Shown here: piece after piece, positions 55,179 through 64,000 of the stretch
How the letters are laid out: the number at the start of each line of letters is the position of its first letter
Position numbering within the stretch: the stretch's first letter is position 1
The notes under the pieces: generated by a model
Told to the model about the DNA's origin: nothing
The model's database searches: none
What the model saw: the letters and a program-made list of their open reading frames with translations, nothing else
Translations under genes and position numbers: made by a program
Source of the DNA: Gluconacetobacter liquefaciens
Lineage (GTDB): Bacteria; Pseudomonadota; Alphaproteobacteria; Acetobacterales; Acetobacteraceae
Assembly (NCBI RefSeq): GCF_003350405.1
Contig: NZ_QQAW01000003.1
Location: 124,001 to 188,000, forward strand
DNA: 64,000 nucleotides
Reading direction: 5' to 3'

Positions 55179-56627
55179 TCAGGCGCCCGATGGTGATACG
55201 CTCTCGTTCACCCGCTCGGGCAACTGGCGCGGGGAGAGTGCCAGATAGATCCCGGCGCCGGTCGCGACGCCGACGAACCATGAGAGGGCGCTGATCCCGG
55301 ACAGGGCCGGCAGGAACTGGCCGGCGGAGGCCAGCACGCCGCCGGCCGCGAAGGCCACAAGCGCGGGGGGATTCCAGCCGCCGCGTCCATCATAATGGTC
55401 ACCCCGGCGATAGAGGGCCGGTATGTCCAGCATCTGGCGCCGCACCAGATAGAAATCGGCCAGCATGATCCCGGTGACCGGACCAAGCAGGCCGCCGACC
55501 ACGTTCAGCACCTGATAGATGCTCGCCGCGTCGTCGAACCACATCCAGGGTACGAAGAAGACGCCCAGCACCAGCACCAGGGAGGATGCACGGTCGAAAT
55601 TCAGCCGGCGTGGCATCAGGTTCATCAGGTCGTAGGCGGCGGGCATGATGTTGGCCACGACATTGACCGACAGGGTGGCCAGCACCAGCGTGGCCCCGCC
55701 CAGCACCGTGATCACGGGGTGATTCAGCGTCAGCAGCAATTCGACCGGGTTCCAGATCGGCCGGCCGAACAGGATCATGGTGGCTGACGTGGTGATGATC
55801 CCCATCGGGGTGAAGACCAGGGCCGTGACGGGCAGGCCGATCGCCTGGCCGATCACCTGGTCGCGCTCGGACCGCACGAAGCGCGAGAGGTCGGGAATGT
55901 TGACGGCGAAGGTTGCCCAGATGCCGATCATGCCGGTGACGCCCAGCGCGAAGGCGGACCAGAATGCGCCGCCATGCAGACGCGACGGCTGCGCGAACAG
56001 CGGGCCTGGCCCGTGGCCGACCCTGAGCGCCCAGATGGTGGCCAGTAGACCGATGGCAATGACCAGCGGGCCGGCGACCAGTTCGAAATTGCGGATGCGA
56101 TGCACGCCGTGACCGGCGATCCAGGCATGCAGGGCCCAGATCAGCGCCATGGCCAGCCACATATGCGCCCGCATGCCGAGGAACGATATGTCGAGCGAGC
56201 CCCAGCCGCTGATCAGGGTCGAGAGGATGGCATCGACGGCCTGGGTGGCGGCATAGGATTGCACCGAGAACCAGAAGATGGCGCAGAAACCGCGCAGCAG
56301 GACCGGAACCTGCGCGCCCGACGGGCCGAAGGCGGAGCGGATCAGCACGCAGAACGGAATGCCGTAGCGCGTGCCCGCGCGGGCGTTGAACCACATGGCC
56401 AGGAACAGGACGATATAGGCGACTGCGACAACTTCGAGGCATTCCCACGCCGAGAAGCCCAGGGCCATCAGCCCCGCGGCTGCCTCGTAGACCACGATAT
56501 TATGGACCATGCCCATCCAGACCGTGGCCATGTTCAGCCACGTCCAGTCCCGCCGCGCGGGTGGGACCGGTGCAAGGTCGGCATTATACAGGCCCGGATC
56601 GTATCCGGCGGGCGTGGTGTCCGCCAT
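55179..56627 (-). CDS. NCS1 family nucleobase/hydantoin permease
   Basis: A 482-residue transporter with about twelve helices of the nucleobase:cation symporter-1 family (Mhp1, PucI, PydP types). Landmarks are YNADLAPVPPARRDW before helix 1, the WMGMVHN segment in helix 1 and the intracellular FNARAGTRYGIPFCVLIRSAFGP loop region. The partner genes (carbamoyl amidohydrolase, aminotransferase) suggest uptake of uracil, thymine or a hydantoin/allantoin-like ring. The ATG is 14 bases after the aminotransferase stop, so it ends the same operon. Confidence 0.9.
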   Translation of the reverse strand: MADTTPAGYDPGLYNADLAPVPPARRDWTWLNMATVWMGMVHNIVVYEAAAGLMALGFSAWECLEVVAVAYIVLFLAMWFNARAGTRYGIPFCVLIRSAFGPSGAQVPVLLRGFCAIFWFSVQSYAATQAVDAILSTLISGWGSLDISFLGMRAHMWLAMALIWALHAWIAGHGVHRIRNFELVAGPLVIAIGLLATIWALRVGHGPGPLFAQPSRLHGGAFWSAFALGVTGMIGIWATFAVNIPDLSRFVRSERDQVIGQAIGLPVTALVFTPMGIITTSATMILFGRPIWNPVELLLTLNHPVITVLGGATLVLATLSVNVVANIMPAAYDLMNLMPRRLNFDRASSLVLVLGVFFVPWMWFDDAASIYQVLNVVGGLLGPVTGIMLADFYLVRRQMLDIPALYRRGDHYDGRGGWNPPALVAFAAGGVLASAGQFLPALSGISALSWFVGVATGAGIYLALSPRQLPERVNESVSPSGA

Positions 56628-56641
56628 GCGTGTCCCGTCTC

Positions 56642-57955
56642 CTACTCGACTGTGCGGAGGATGTCGGCCAGCGTGCCGAACAGTTGGTCGATCTCGGATT
56701 TCTGGATGATCAGTGGGGGCGAGACGGCGATGACGTCGCCGGTGTAGCGGACCAGCACGCCCTTGTGGAACGCGCGGTCGAAGATCTCGTACGCCCGTGC
56801 GCCCGGCGCGCCGGGGCGGGGGGTGAGTTCGATACCCGCGACCAGGCCGACATTGCGGATGTCGATAACGTGGGGCAGACCGCGCAGGGCGTGGGCCGCT
56901 TCCTCGAAATAAGGGGCGATGTCGCCCGCGCGTTCGAACAGGTTTTCCTCGGCGTAGGTGTCGAGGGTCGCGAGCGAGGCTGCGCAGGCGACCGGATGGC
57001 CGGAATAGGTGTAGCCGTGCGGCAGTTCGATCCCGGTTTCGGGGCCGTTCATGAAGGCTTCGTACACGTGGTCGCGCGCGATCGCGGCGCCCATCGGGAT
57101 GGTGCCGTTGGTGACGCCCTTCGCGCAGGTGAGGATATCGGGCAGCACGTCGAATTTTTCGGACGCGAAGGGCGTGCCGCCCATGCGGCCGAAACCGGTG
57201 ATGACCTCATCGAAGATCAGCAGGATGCCGTATTTGTCGCAGATCTCGCGCAGGCGTTTCAGGTAGCCGACGGGGGGCGGCAGCACGCCGGTCGACCCCG
57301 CCATGGGTTCCACCATGACGGCGGCGATGGTCGACGGGTCGTGCAGGGCGACGATGCGTTCCAGATTGTCGGCCAGTTCCGCGCCGTAGGCTGGGAGGCC
57401 CTTGGTGAAGGCGTTGCGTTCCAGGTCCAGCGTGTGCGGCAGGTGATCGACGCCGGTCAGCAGTGCGCCGTACAGCTTGCGATTGCCGGAGATGCCGCCG
57501 ACGGAAATGCCGCCGAAGCCCACGCCGTGATAGCCGCGCTCGCGCCCGATCAGGCGGGTGCGGGCGCCGTCGCCGCGCACGCGGTGATAGGCGATGGCGA
57601 TCTTCAGCGCGGTATCGGCGGCTTCGGACCCGGAATTGCAGAAGAAGACGTGATTCAGGTCGCCCGGTGCCAGGGCGGCGATCCGGTCGGCCGCCTGGAA
57701 GGCCAGTGGATGGCCCATCTGGAAGGTTGGCGCGAAATCCAGCGTTGCGATGGTCTTCTGGACGGCTTCGGTGATGCGGGGGCGGTTATGGCCCGCATTC
57801 ACGCACCACAGGCCGGCGCATCCGTCGAGCACCTTCCGCCCGTCCTCGGACGTGTAATACATGCCATCGGCCGCAACCAGCATGCGCGGCGTCCGGCGGA
57901 ATTGCCGGTTGGCCGTGAACGGCATCCAGAACGCATCGTGATTGGTCGGCGGCAT
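56642..57955 (-). CDS. Class III omega-aminotransferase (beta-alanine:pyruvate type)
   Basis: A 437-residue PLP enzyme of the omega-amino acid:pyruvate group. LLIFDEVITGFGRMG supplies the cofactor aspartate, CAKGVTNGTIPMGA the PLP lysine, and ADGMYYTSEDGRKVLDGCAGLWC resembles the omega-APT start. With a carbamoyl-beta-alanine hydrolase upstream and a dihydropyrimidinase beyond, it would turn beta-alanine or 3-aminoisobutyrate into the semialdehyde. ATG 57955 has GGAG nine bases upstream. It sits between the amidohydrolase (139-base gap) and the permease. Confidence 0.92.
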   Translation of the reverse strand: MPPTNHDAFWMPFTANRQFRRTPRMLVAADGMYYTSEDGRKVLDGCAGLWCVNAGHNRPRITEAVQKTIATLDFAPTFQMGHPLAFQAADRIAALAPGDLNHVFFCNSGSEAADTALKIAIAYHRVRGDGARTRLIGRERGYHGVGFGGISVGGISGNRKLYGALLTGVDHLPHTLDLERNAFTKGLPAYGAELADNLERIVALHDPSTIAAVMVEPMAGSTGVLPPPVGYLKRLREICDKYGILLIFDEVITGFGRMGGTPFASEKFDVLPDILTCAKGVTNGTIPMGAAIARDHVYEAFMNGPETGIELPHGYTYSGHPVACAASLATLDTYAEENLFERAGDIAPYFEEAAHALRGLPHVIDIRNVGLVAGIELTPRPGAPGARAYEIFDRAFHKGVLVRYTGDVIAVSPPLIIQKSEIDQLFGTLADILRTVE

Positions 57956-58094
57956 CGCGGAGGGCTCCTGAAATCGAACATGCGAGTCCGTCCGGCCGGG
58001 AAATAACCGTCACGGCCCCGCAACTATTGCAGAATGGAACACGTGGCGTCACCGGGCTAGATGATTTTTTGCCCGGTGGCCGCTCACTATATGG

Positions 58095-59363
58095 TCAGGG
58101 ATTCAGTCTTGCGTCGGCATCCAGCACTGCGCGCAGCAGCACGTTGGCGCCGGCGGCGACATCGCCCGGCTCGGCGCTTTCCGCCTCGTTATGGCTCAGA
58201 CCGCCCGCGCAGGGGACGAAGATCATGGTCGTGGGGGCGACGCGGGCCATGTAGGCGGCGTCGTGCCCGGCGCCAGAGACAATGTCGCGCGCCGGATAGC
58301 CGAAGGATTCGGTGGCCGCGCGCACCGAGGCGATGCAGGTGGGGTCGAAATGCACTGCGGGCGAGTCCCACACCCGCTCCATCGCCAGTGCAATGCCCGC
58401 ATCGGTGACGATCTGCTCGATCCGCCCACGCAGGTCGGTTTCCATTGCCACGACCACCGCGTCGTTGGGGTGGCGCAGGTCGATGGTGAAGAAGACCTCG
58501 CCGGGGACGACGTTGCGGCTGTTGGGTCGGTTTTCCAGCAGTCCGACCGTGCCGACCGCATCCGGCCCATGCGCCAGAGCGACCGCACTGACGGCCTCGA
58601 TGATCCGTGCTGCCGCCAGCAGGGCGTCGGCGCGCATGGGCATGGGAGTGGTGCCGGCGTGCGAATCGCGCCCGGTCAGCGTGACTTCGTACCAGCGCAT
58701 ACCCTGCACGCCGGTGACGACGCCGATGGTTTTCTCCTCGGCTTCCAGGATCGGGCCCTGCTCGATATGCAGTTCGAAATAGGCAGCGACCGGGTGCTGA
58801 CCGCAGGGTGGCTCGCCGCGATAGCCGATCGCTGCGAGCGCGTCGCCGAAGCGGATGCCGTCGCGGTCGGTCTTGTCCAGGGCTTCCTGCTCGGTGAAGA
58901 CGCCGGCGAAGACGCCGGATGAGAGCATCGCGGGGGCGAAGCGCGAGCCTTCCTCGTTCGTCCAGTTGATCAGTTCGATCGGGTGGCGGGTCTCGTGCCC
59001 CGAGGCGTGCAGGGCGCGCAGCACGGCCAGACCGCCTAGCACGCCCACGATACCGTCGAACTTGCCGCCGGTCGGCTGGGTGTCGAGATGACTGCCCATC
59101 GTGATCGGCGGCAGGCCGGCGTCGCGGCCGGGACGGCGGGCGAACTGGTTGCCCATCGAATCGTGGGTGACGGTGCAGCCCAGGGACGTGCAGGCGGCGG
59201 TAAACCAGGCGCGCACCTGGCGGTCTTCTTCCGTCAGGGTCAGGCGCCGGACGCCGCCCTTGGGGGTGCCGCCGATCTGCGCGGTTTCCAGAATGTCGGC
59301 CCACAGCGCCGTGCCGTCCACCGTGATGTTTCCGCCGGCCTGAAGGACACCCGAACTGCTCAT
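58095..59363 (-). CDS. N-carbamoyl-beta-alanine/L-amino acid amidohydrolase (M20 family)
   Basis: A 422-residue zinc-dependent amidase of the beta-ureidopropionase/L-carbamoylase/allantoate amidohydrolase group. Metal ligands are in GSHLDTQPTGGKFDG and NEEGSRF; GRDSHAGTTPMPMR is the dimerisation-domain signature and SGAGHDAAYMA holds the last histidine region. The neighbours favour N-carbamoyl-beta-alanine as substrate, releasing ammonia and carbon dioxide. ATG 59363 has AGGAGAG upstream. It is the first of three genes running leftwards (amidase, aminotransferase, permease). Confidence 0.9.
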   Translation of the reverse strand: MSSSGVLQAGGNITVDGTALWADILETAQIGGTPKGGVRRLTLTEEDRQVRAWFTAACTSLGCTVTHDSMGNQFARRPGRDAGLPPITMGSHLDTQPTGGKFDGIVGVLGGLAVLRALHASGHETRHPIELINWTNEEGSRFAPAMLSSGVFAGVFTEQEALDKTDRDGIRFGDALAAIGYRGEPPCGQHPVAAYFELHIEQGPILEAEEKTIGVVTGVQGMRWYEVTLTGRDSHAGTTPMPMRADALLAAARIIEAVSAVALAHGPDAVGTVGLLENRPNSRNVVPGEVFFTIDLRHPNDAVVVAMETDLRGRIEQIVTDAGIALAMERVWDSPAVHFDPTCIASVRAATESFGYPARDIVSGAGHDAAYMARVAPTTMIFVPCAGGLSHNEAESAEPGDVAAGANVLLRAVLDADARLNP

Positions 59364-59499
59364 GTCTGCTCTCCTGCCATGCGATCCGCGCCGCGTTGCC
59401 GGCGGGGCTGGCCTGGCCCACGCTGGCCGGTGCGATACCGTGAATGAGGGTGTGGGAAGATATGGATAGTCAAAACATGATGTCAGCGTAGGACGGATA

Positions 59500-60168
59500 T
59501 CAGATCATTTCTATCCCGTTTAGAATCAGCGTGATGATCGTGTTGGCGGCGTCGTCGTAATCCTGTTCGGCGAGAACGGGCTTGCGCAGCACCGTGCAGA
59601 CCTGGGCGCTCATGTCGGCATAGGTCTGGGTCATTGCCCAGATGCAGAACAGGAAATGCGCGCCGTTTATGGGTCGCATCTGCCCGGTTCGCTGCCAGAT
59701 GCTGAAGACGTCCTCCAGCGTCTGGGCGTATTCGCGCAGCGAGGTATTGAAATAATTCTGGATGTTCGGCGCGCCCTGGAGAACCTCATGCGCGAAGATG
59801 CGCGAGGCGTCGGGCCGGTCGCGCGAGAAGGCGATTTTCGAGCGGATATAGCCCTCCAGCGCCGCGCGGGGTGTTGCGTCGGCGTGGATCCAGACGGTTG
59901 CGTCGCCCAGCCAGTTGTCCAGGATATTTTCCAGCACCGCGCGATACAGGTCCTCCTTGGTGCCGAAATAATAATGGATGTTGGCCTTGGGCAGGCCTGC
60001 TGCGGCGGCGATGCCGGCCATGCTTGCCCCCTTGTAACCGTCGCGGCCGAATTCCCGTTCGGCGGCCCGCAGGATCTGCCCGGTGCTGGCACGACGGGGC
60101 GCCCCGACCGGCCGGTCCTGGGTGGGGGCGAGGGTCAGGGACGGGGCGAGGGGGCTGGGGCGGGACAT
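59500..60168 (-). CDS. TetR family regulator, RutR-like
   Basis: A 222-residue repressor with an N-terminal TetR helix-turn-helix (about residues 30-75: ILRAAEREFGRDGYKGASMAGIAAAAGLPKANIHYYF-type) and a C-terminal domain resembling RutR/YcdC of pyrimidine utilisation (RSKIAFSRDRPDASRIFAHEVLQG). ATG 60168; residues 1-25 are a proline-rich, probably disordered extension. It is transcribed away from the dihydropyrimidinase gene and towards the amidohydrolase genes. A 17-base palindrome 19 bases upstream of its start may be the operator. Uracil or a related base is the likely ligand, by inference. Confidence 0.87.
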   Translation of the reverse strand: MSRPSPLAPSLTLAPTQDRPVGAPRRASTGQILRAAEREFGRDGYKGASMAGIAAAAGLPKANIHYYFGTKEDLYRAVLENILDNWLGDATVWIHADATPRAALEGYIRSKIAFSRDRPDASRIFAHEVLQGAPNIQNYFNTSLREYAQTLEDVFSIWQRTGQMRPINGAHFLFCIWAMTQTYADMSAQVCTVLRKPVLAEQDYDDAANTIITLILNGIEMI

Positions 60169-60183
60169 GGCACAAGATTTTAG

Positions 60184-61755
<1,572 letters not shown>

Positions 61756-61920
61756 TGCGCGACCGTTTCTTTCACCGGCTGTAGGTCATAGACTGGTCGG
61801 GACCGGATGGCCTCGGGGGAGGTGATCCGGACCCGCGTTCCGGTTGTCTGTCCTGCGGGGGGTGGGCAGCCAGGACATTCGCCCTTCGGGGCATGTCACT
61901 TGCTCGACGGAACCGAAACG

Positions 61921-63399
61921 ATGCGCGACCATATCCGCTTCTATCTGGGCGATACGCTGTGTGAACTGGCGTCTGTGCCACCGACCCTGACTGTCCTGGA
62001 CTGGCTGCGGGAGCACCGGGGGCGAACCGGCACCAAGGAGGGATGCAACGAGGGCGATTGCGGTGCCTGCACCGTGCTGGTCGTCCGGGTCGAGGGGGGC
62101 TCGTTGGTCTGGCGGGCGGTGAATGCGTGCATCCAGTTCGTGGCGATGCTGGATGGTGCCCAGTTGTTCACGGTTGAGGATCTGCGGGCGGCGGACGGTT
62201 CGTTGCACCCGGTCCAGCAGGCGATGGTGGATTTGCATGGCTCGCAATGCGGCTTCTGCACGCCTGGATTCGTGATGTCGATGGTCGCCTATCGCAAGGC
62301 GCCGGGGGCGGTGGCAGAGGACGGGCCGATCGACGACGCGCTGGCGGGCAATCTGTGCCGCTGTACGGGATATGCGCCGATCGTGCGGGCGATGAAGCAG
62401 GCCATGACGGCCGGGCCCGACCGGTTCGACGGGGAGGCGGATGCGATCTTGGCCCGTCTGGTGGCGCTGCGCGATGGGCGGACGGTTCGCATGACGGCTG
62501 CTGATGGGCGGTTGACGATTCCGGCCGATGCCGATGCGCTGGCGGCGGCTTTGATCGAGGACCCGGAGGCCACGATCGTGGCGGGCGGTACCGACGTGGG
62601 GCTGTGGGTCACCAAGGGGCAGCGGGTGTTGCCGCATGTCGTTCTGATTGGTGGGATCGCCGACCTGAAAGGGCTGGACCGGACGGCGGAGGGGCTGCGG
62701 ATCGGTGCGGCGGTGACTTATGGCGAGGCTCGTGCCGCGCTGGCGGAGTTGCTGCCGGATGCGGGCGAGATCGTGCGGCGCCTGGGATCGACGCAGGTGC
62801 GCAATGCCGGCACGGTCTGCGGCAATATCGCCAATGGCTCGCCGATCGGCGATGGGCCGCCGGTGCTGATCGCCGCCGAGGCCACGCTGCATCTGCGGCG
62901 GGGCGATGTGCGGCGGGTGGTGAAGCTGGAAGATTATTTTCTGGCGTATGGGCGGCAGGACCGTAAGCCGGGTGAGTTCGTCGAGGCCGTGACCGTGCCG
63001 GTGCCACCGGCCGGGATTCTGTTCCGCGCCTACAAGGTTTCCAAACGATTCGATCAGGATATCTCGGCGCTTCTGGGGGCTTTTGCCCTGGTGCTGGATG
63101 GGGAGGGGCGGATCGGCGAGGTGCGGATTGCCTTTGGCGGCATGGCCGCGACCCCGTGCCGTGCCCGCGCGACCGAGGATGCGCTGCGGGGGCGGATATG
63201 GAACGAGGCCGCCCTGGAGGCGGCGCGGGCGGCGATTGCAACCGATTTCGCGCCGATTTCCGACATGCGGGCCAGCGACTGGTATCGTCGCACGGTGGCC
63301 GCCAACCTGCTGACACGGCTGTTCGCCGAGACGGCGCCGGGGGGTGCGCGCGCTGAAACGCGGCTGGCCGGGCGGGGGCGGGAGGTGGCCCATGTCTGA
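61921..63399 (+). CDS. xdhA: Xanthine dehydrogenase small subunit (Fe-S and FAD)
   Basis: A 492-residue subunit that carries electrons from the molybdenum site to FAD and NAD in xanthine or hypoxanthine oxidation. The plant-type [2Fe-2S] site is C42, C47, C50 and C70; the second cluster uses C110, C113, C146 and C148 (QCGFC and CRCTG). The FAD domain follows from about residue 190, with VAGGTDVGLWVTK and GSTQVRNAGTVCGNIANGSP. ATG 61921 begins the ferredoxin domain; the frame is open 38 codons upstream without homology. The stop overlaps xdhB by 8 bases. Confidence 0.95.
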   Translation: MRDHIRFYLGDTLCELASVPPTLTVLDWLREHRGRTGTKEGCNEGDCGACTVLVVRVEGGSLVWRAVNACIQFVAMLDGAQLFTVEDLRAADGSLHPVQQAMVDLHGSQCGFCTPGFVMSMVAYRKAPGAVAEDGPIDDALAGNLCRCTGYAPIVRAMKQAMTAGPDRFDGEADAILARLVALRDGRTVRMTAADGRLTIPADADALAAALIEDPEATIVAGGTDVGLWVTKGQRVLPHVVLIGGIADLKGLDRTAEGLRIGAAVTYGEARAALAELLPDAGEIVRRLGSTQVRNAGTVCGNIANGSPIGDGPPVLIAAEATLHLRRGDVRRVVKLEDYFLAYGRQDRKPGEFVEAVTVPVPPAGILFRAYKVSKRFDQDISALLGAFALVLDGEGRIGEVRIAFGGMAATPCRARATEDALRGRIWNEAALEAARAAIATDFAPISDMRASDWYRRTVAANLLTRLFAETAPGGARAETRLAGRGREVAHV

Positions 63400-64000
63400 T
63401 CTGGTGATCGGTCTTGCGGCTGATGCGCGTGCGGCGGTGGTGGCCGGTGGCGCGTCGCAGAGCCTGCGGCATGAGAGTGCCGCGATGCATGTCTCGGGTT
63501 CCGCCGCCTATATCGACGACATGCCGGAGCCCAAGGGGCTGGTGCATGTGGTGCCGGGCCTGAGTACGCGGGCGCATGCGCGAATTGTTTCGATGAATCT
63601 GGATGACGTCCGTGCCGCGCCGGGCGTGGTGCGGGTGCTGACGGCGGCGGATATTCCCGGCCACAACCAGATCAGCCCGGTGGGGAAGCATGACGAGCCG
63701 CTGCTGGCCTCGGACATCGTGTCGTTCCACGGGCAGCCGATCTTTGCCGTTGTCGCCGAAACGCGCGGCCAGGGGCGCCGGGCGGCGCGTCTGGCACGGA
63801 TCGTCTATGAAGACCTGCCGGCCGTGCTGGATATCGATCAGGCACGGGCTGCCGGCGGTGCGCTGGTATGGCGCGCGCTGACCATGCGGCGCGGCGACGT
63901 GGAGCAGGGGCTGGCGGCAGCGCCCCGCCGTCTGTCTGGCCGGATCGTGATGGGCGGGCAGGAGCATTTCTACCTCGAAGGGCAGGCGGCGCTGGCGCAG
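63392..64000 (+). CDS. xdhB: Xanthine dehydrogenase large (molybdopterin) subunit, N-terminal part
   Basis: The first 203 residues of the catalytic subunit, which binds the molybdenum cofactor and hydroxylates hypoxanthine and xanthine. The N-terminal aldehyde oxidase hammerhead domain is visible: GSAAYIDDMPEPKGLVHV, AHARIVSMNLDDVRAAPGVV, ISPVGKHDEPLLA and, near the edge, GGQEHFYLEGQAA. The ATG lies inside the xdhA 3' end, so the subunits are translationally coupled. The remaining roughly 570 residues lie to the right of the window; an XdhC maturation factor would be expected after them. Confidence 0.94.
   Translation, partial: MSDLVIGLAADARAAVVAGGASQSLRHESAAMHVSGSAAYIDDMPEPKGLVHVVPGLSTRAHARIVSMNLDDVRAAPGVVRVLTAADIPGHNQISPVGKHDEPLLASDIVSFHGQPIFAVVAETRGQGRRAARLARIVYEDLPAVLDIDQARAAGGALVWRALTMRRGDVEQGLAAAPRRLSGRIVMGGQEHFYLEGQAALAQ

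Overview
The window is high-GC chromosomal DNA from an acetic acid bacterium (Alphaproteobacteria, Acetobacteraceae, most like Gluconacetobacter or Komagataeibacter). The strongest pointers are a two-gene membrane PQQ-dependent alcohol dehydrogenase (adhA quinohaemoprotein and adhB tri-haem cytochrome) close to a cytochrome bo3-type ubiquinol oxidase operon (cyoABCD), plus alphaproteobacterial markers: Usg, DUF4169, class I LysRS, HdaA and a Suv3-like helicase/S4 protein/FdxA set. The genus is inferred from gene content only. I see no insertion sequence, prophage, CRISPR array, tRNA or rRNA; this is ordinary core chromosome with short intergenic gaps.

Layout. 1-3.5 kb: partial hemF, then cytochrome b and c1 of a bc1 complex (no Rieske gene beside them) overlapping mtnP. 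3.6-6 kb: MFS transporter, dienelactone hydrolase, DUF4169, Usg. 6.1-8.4 kb: groES-groL under a CIRCE element, with strong terminators. 8.4-19.8 kb: LysR regulator and divergent YeiH-type exporter, cold shock protein, DinG-like helicase, lysK followed by a C-terminally short MprF-like protein, MarC, and a cobB/UDG-like pair. 19.8-30.1 kb, the bioenergetic core: adhAB with a structured leader and an AT-rich promoter palindrome, thpR, a Bax-inhibitor-1 protein, then cyoABCD with a perfect FNR-type box upstream. 30.1-36.4 kb: fdxA, S4 protein and Suv3-like helicase, M17 aminopeptidase, MarR, a secreted protein of unknown function. 36.4-45.1 kb: surface-glycan genes (WecA-like, WbpM-like, DegT aminotransferase), an unknown membrane-anchored protein, HAD hydrolase, AI-2E family protein, ABC-F ATPase. 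45.2-55.2 kb: ndk, a membrane GGDEF diguanylate cyclase, purM-purN, and hdaA-ppk-ppx-cdh. 55.2-64 kb: nucleobase catabolism, with an NCS1 permease, omega-aminotransferase, N-carbamoyl amidohydrolase, TetR/RutR-like regulator, dihydropyrimidinase and xanthine dehydrogenase xdhA/xdhB (xdhB runs off the right edge).

How the genes fit together. AdhAB would oxidise ethanol at the periplasmic face and pass electrons to ubiquinone; CyoABCD would re-oxidise ubiquinol with oxygen and pump protons. The right-hand cluster looks like reductive pyrimidine (or hydantoin) breakdown joined to purine oxidation; the first enzyme of the pyrimidine route, dihydropyrimidine dehydrogenase, is not in view. The polyphosphate block couples synthesis and hydrolysis of polyphosphate with the replication regulator HdaA.

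No clearly novel system stands out. The observations most worth a second look are regulatory DNA (FNR box at cyo, palindrome at the adhA promoter, long adhA leader, candidate TetR operator), the truncated MprF-like protein beside lysK, the bc1 pair without a Rieske gene, and two small proteins I could not identify.
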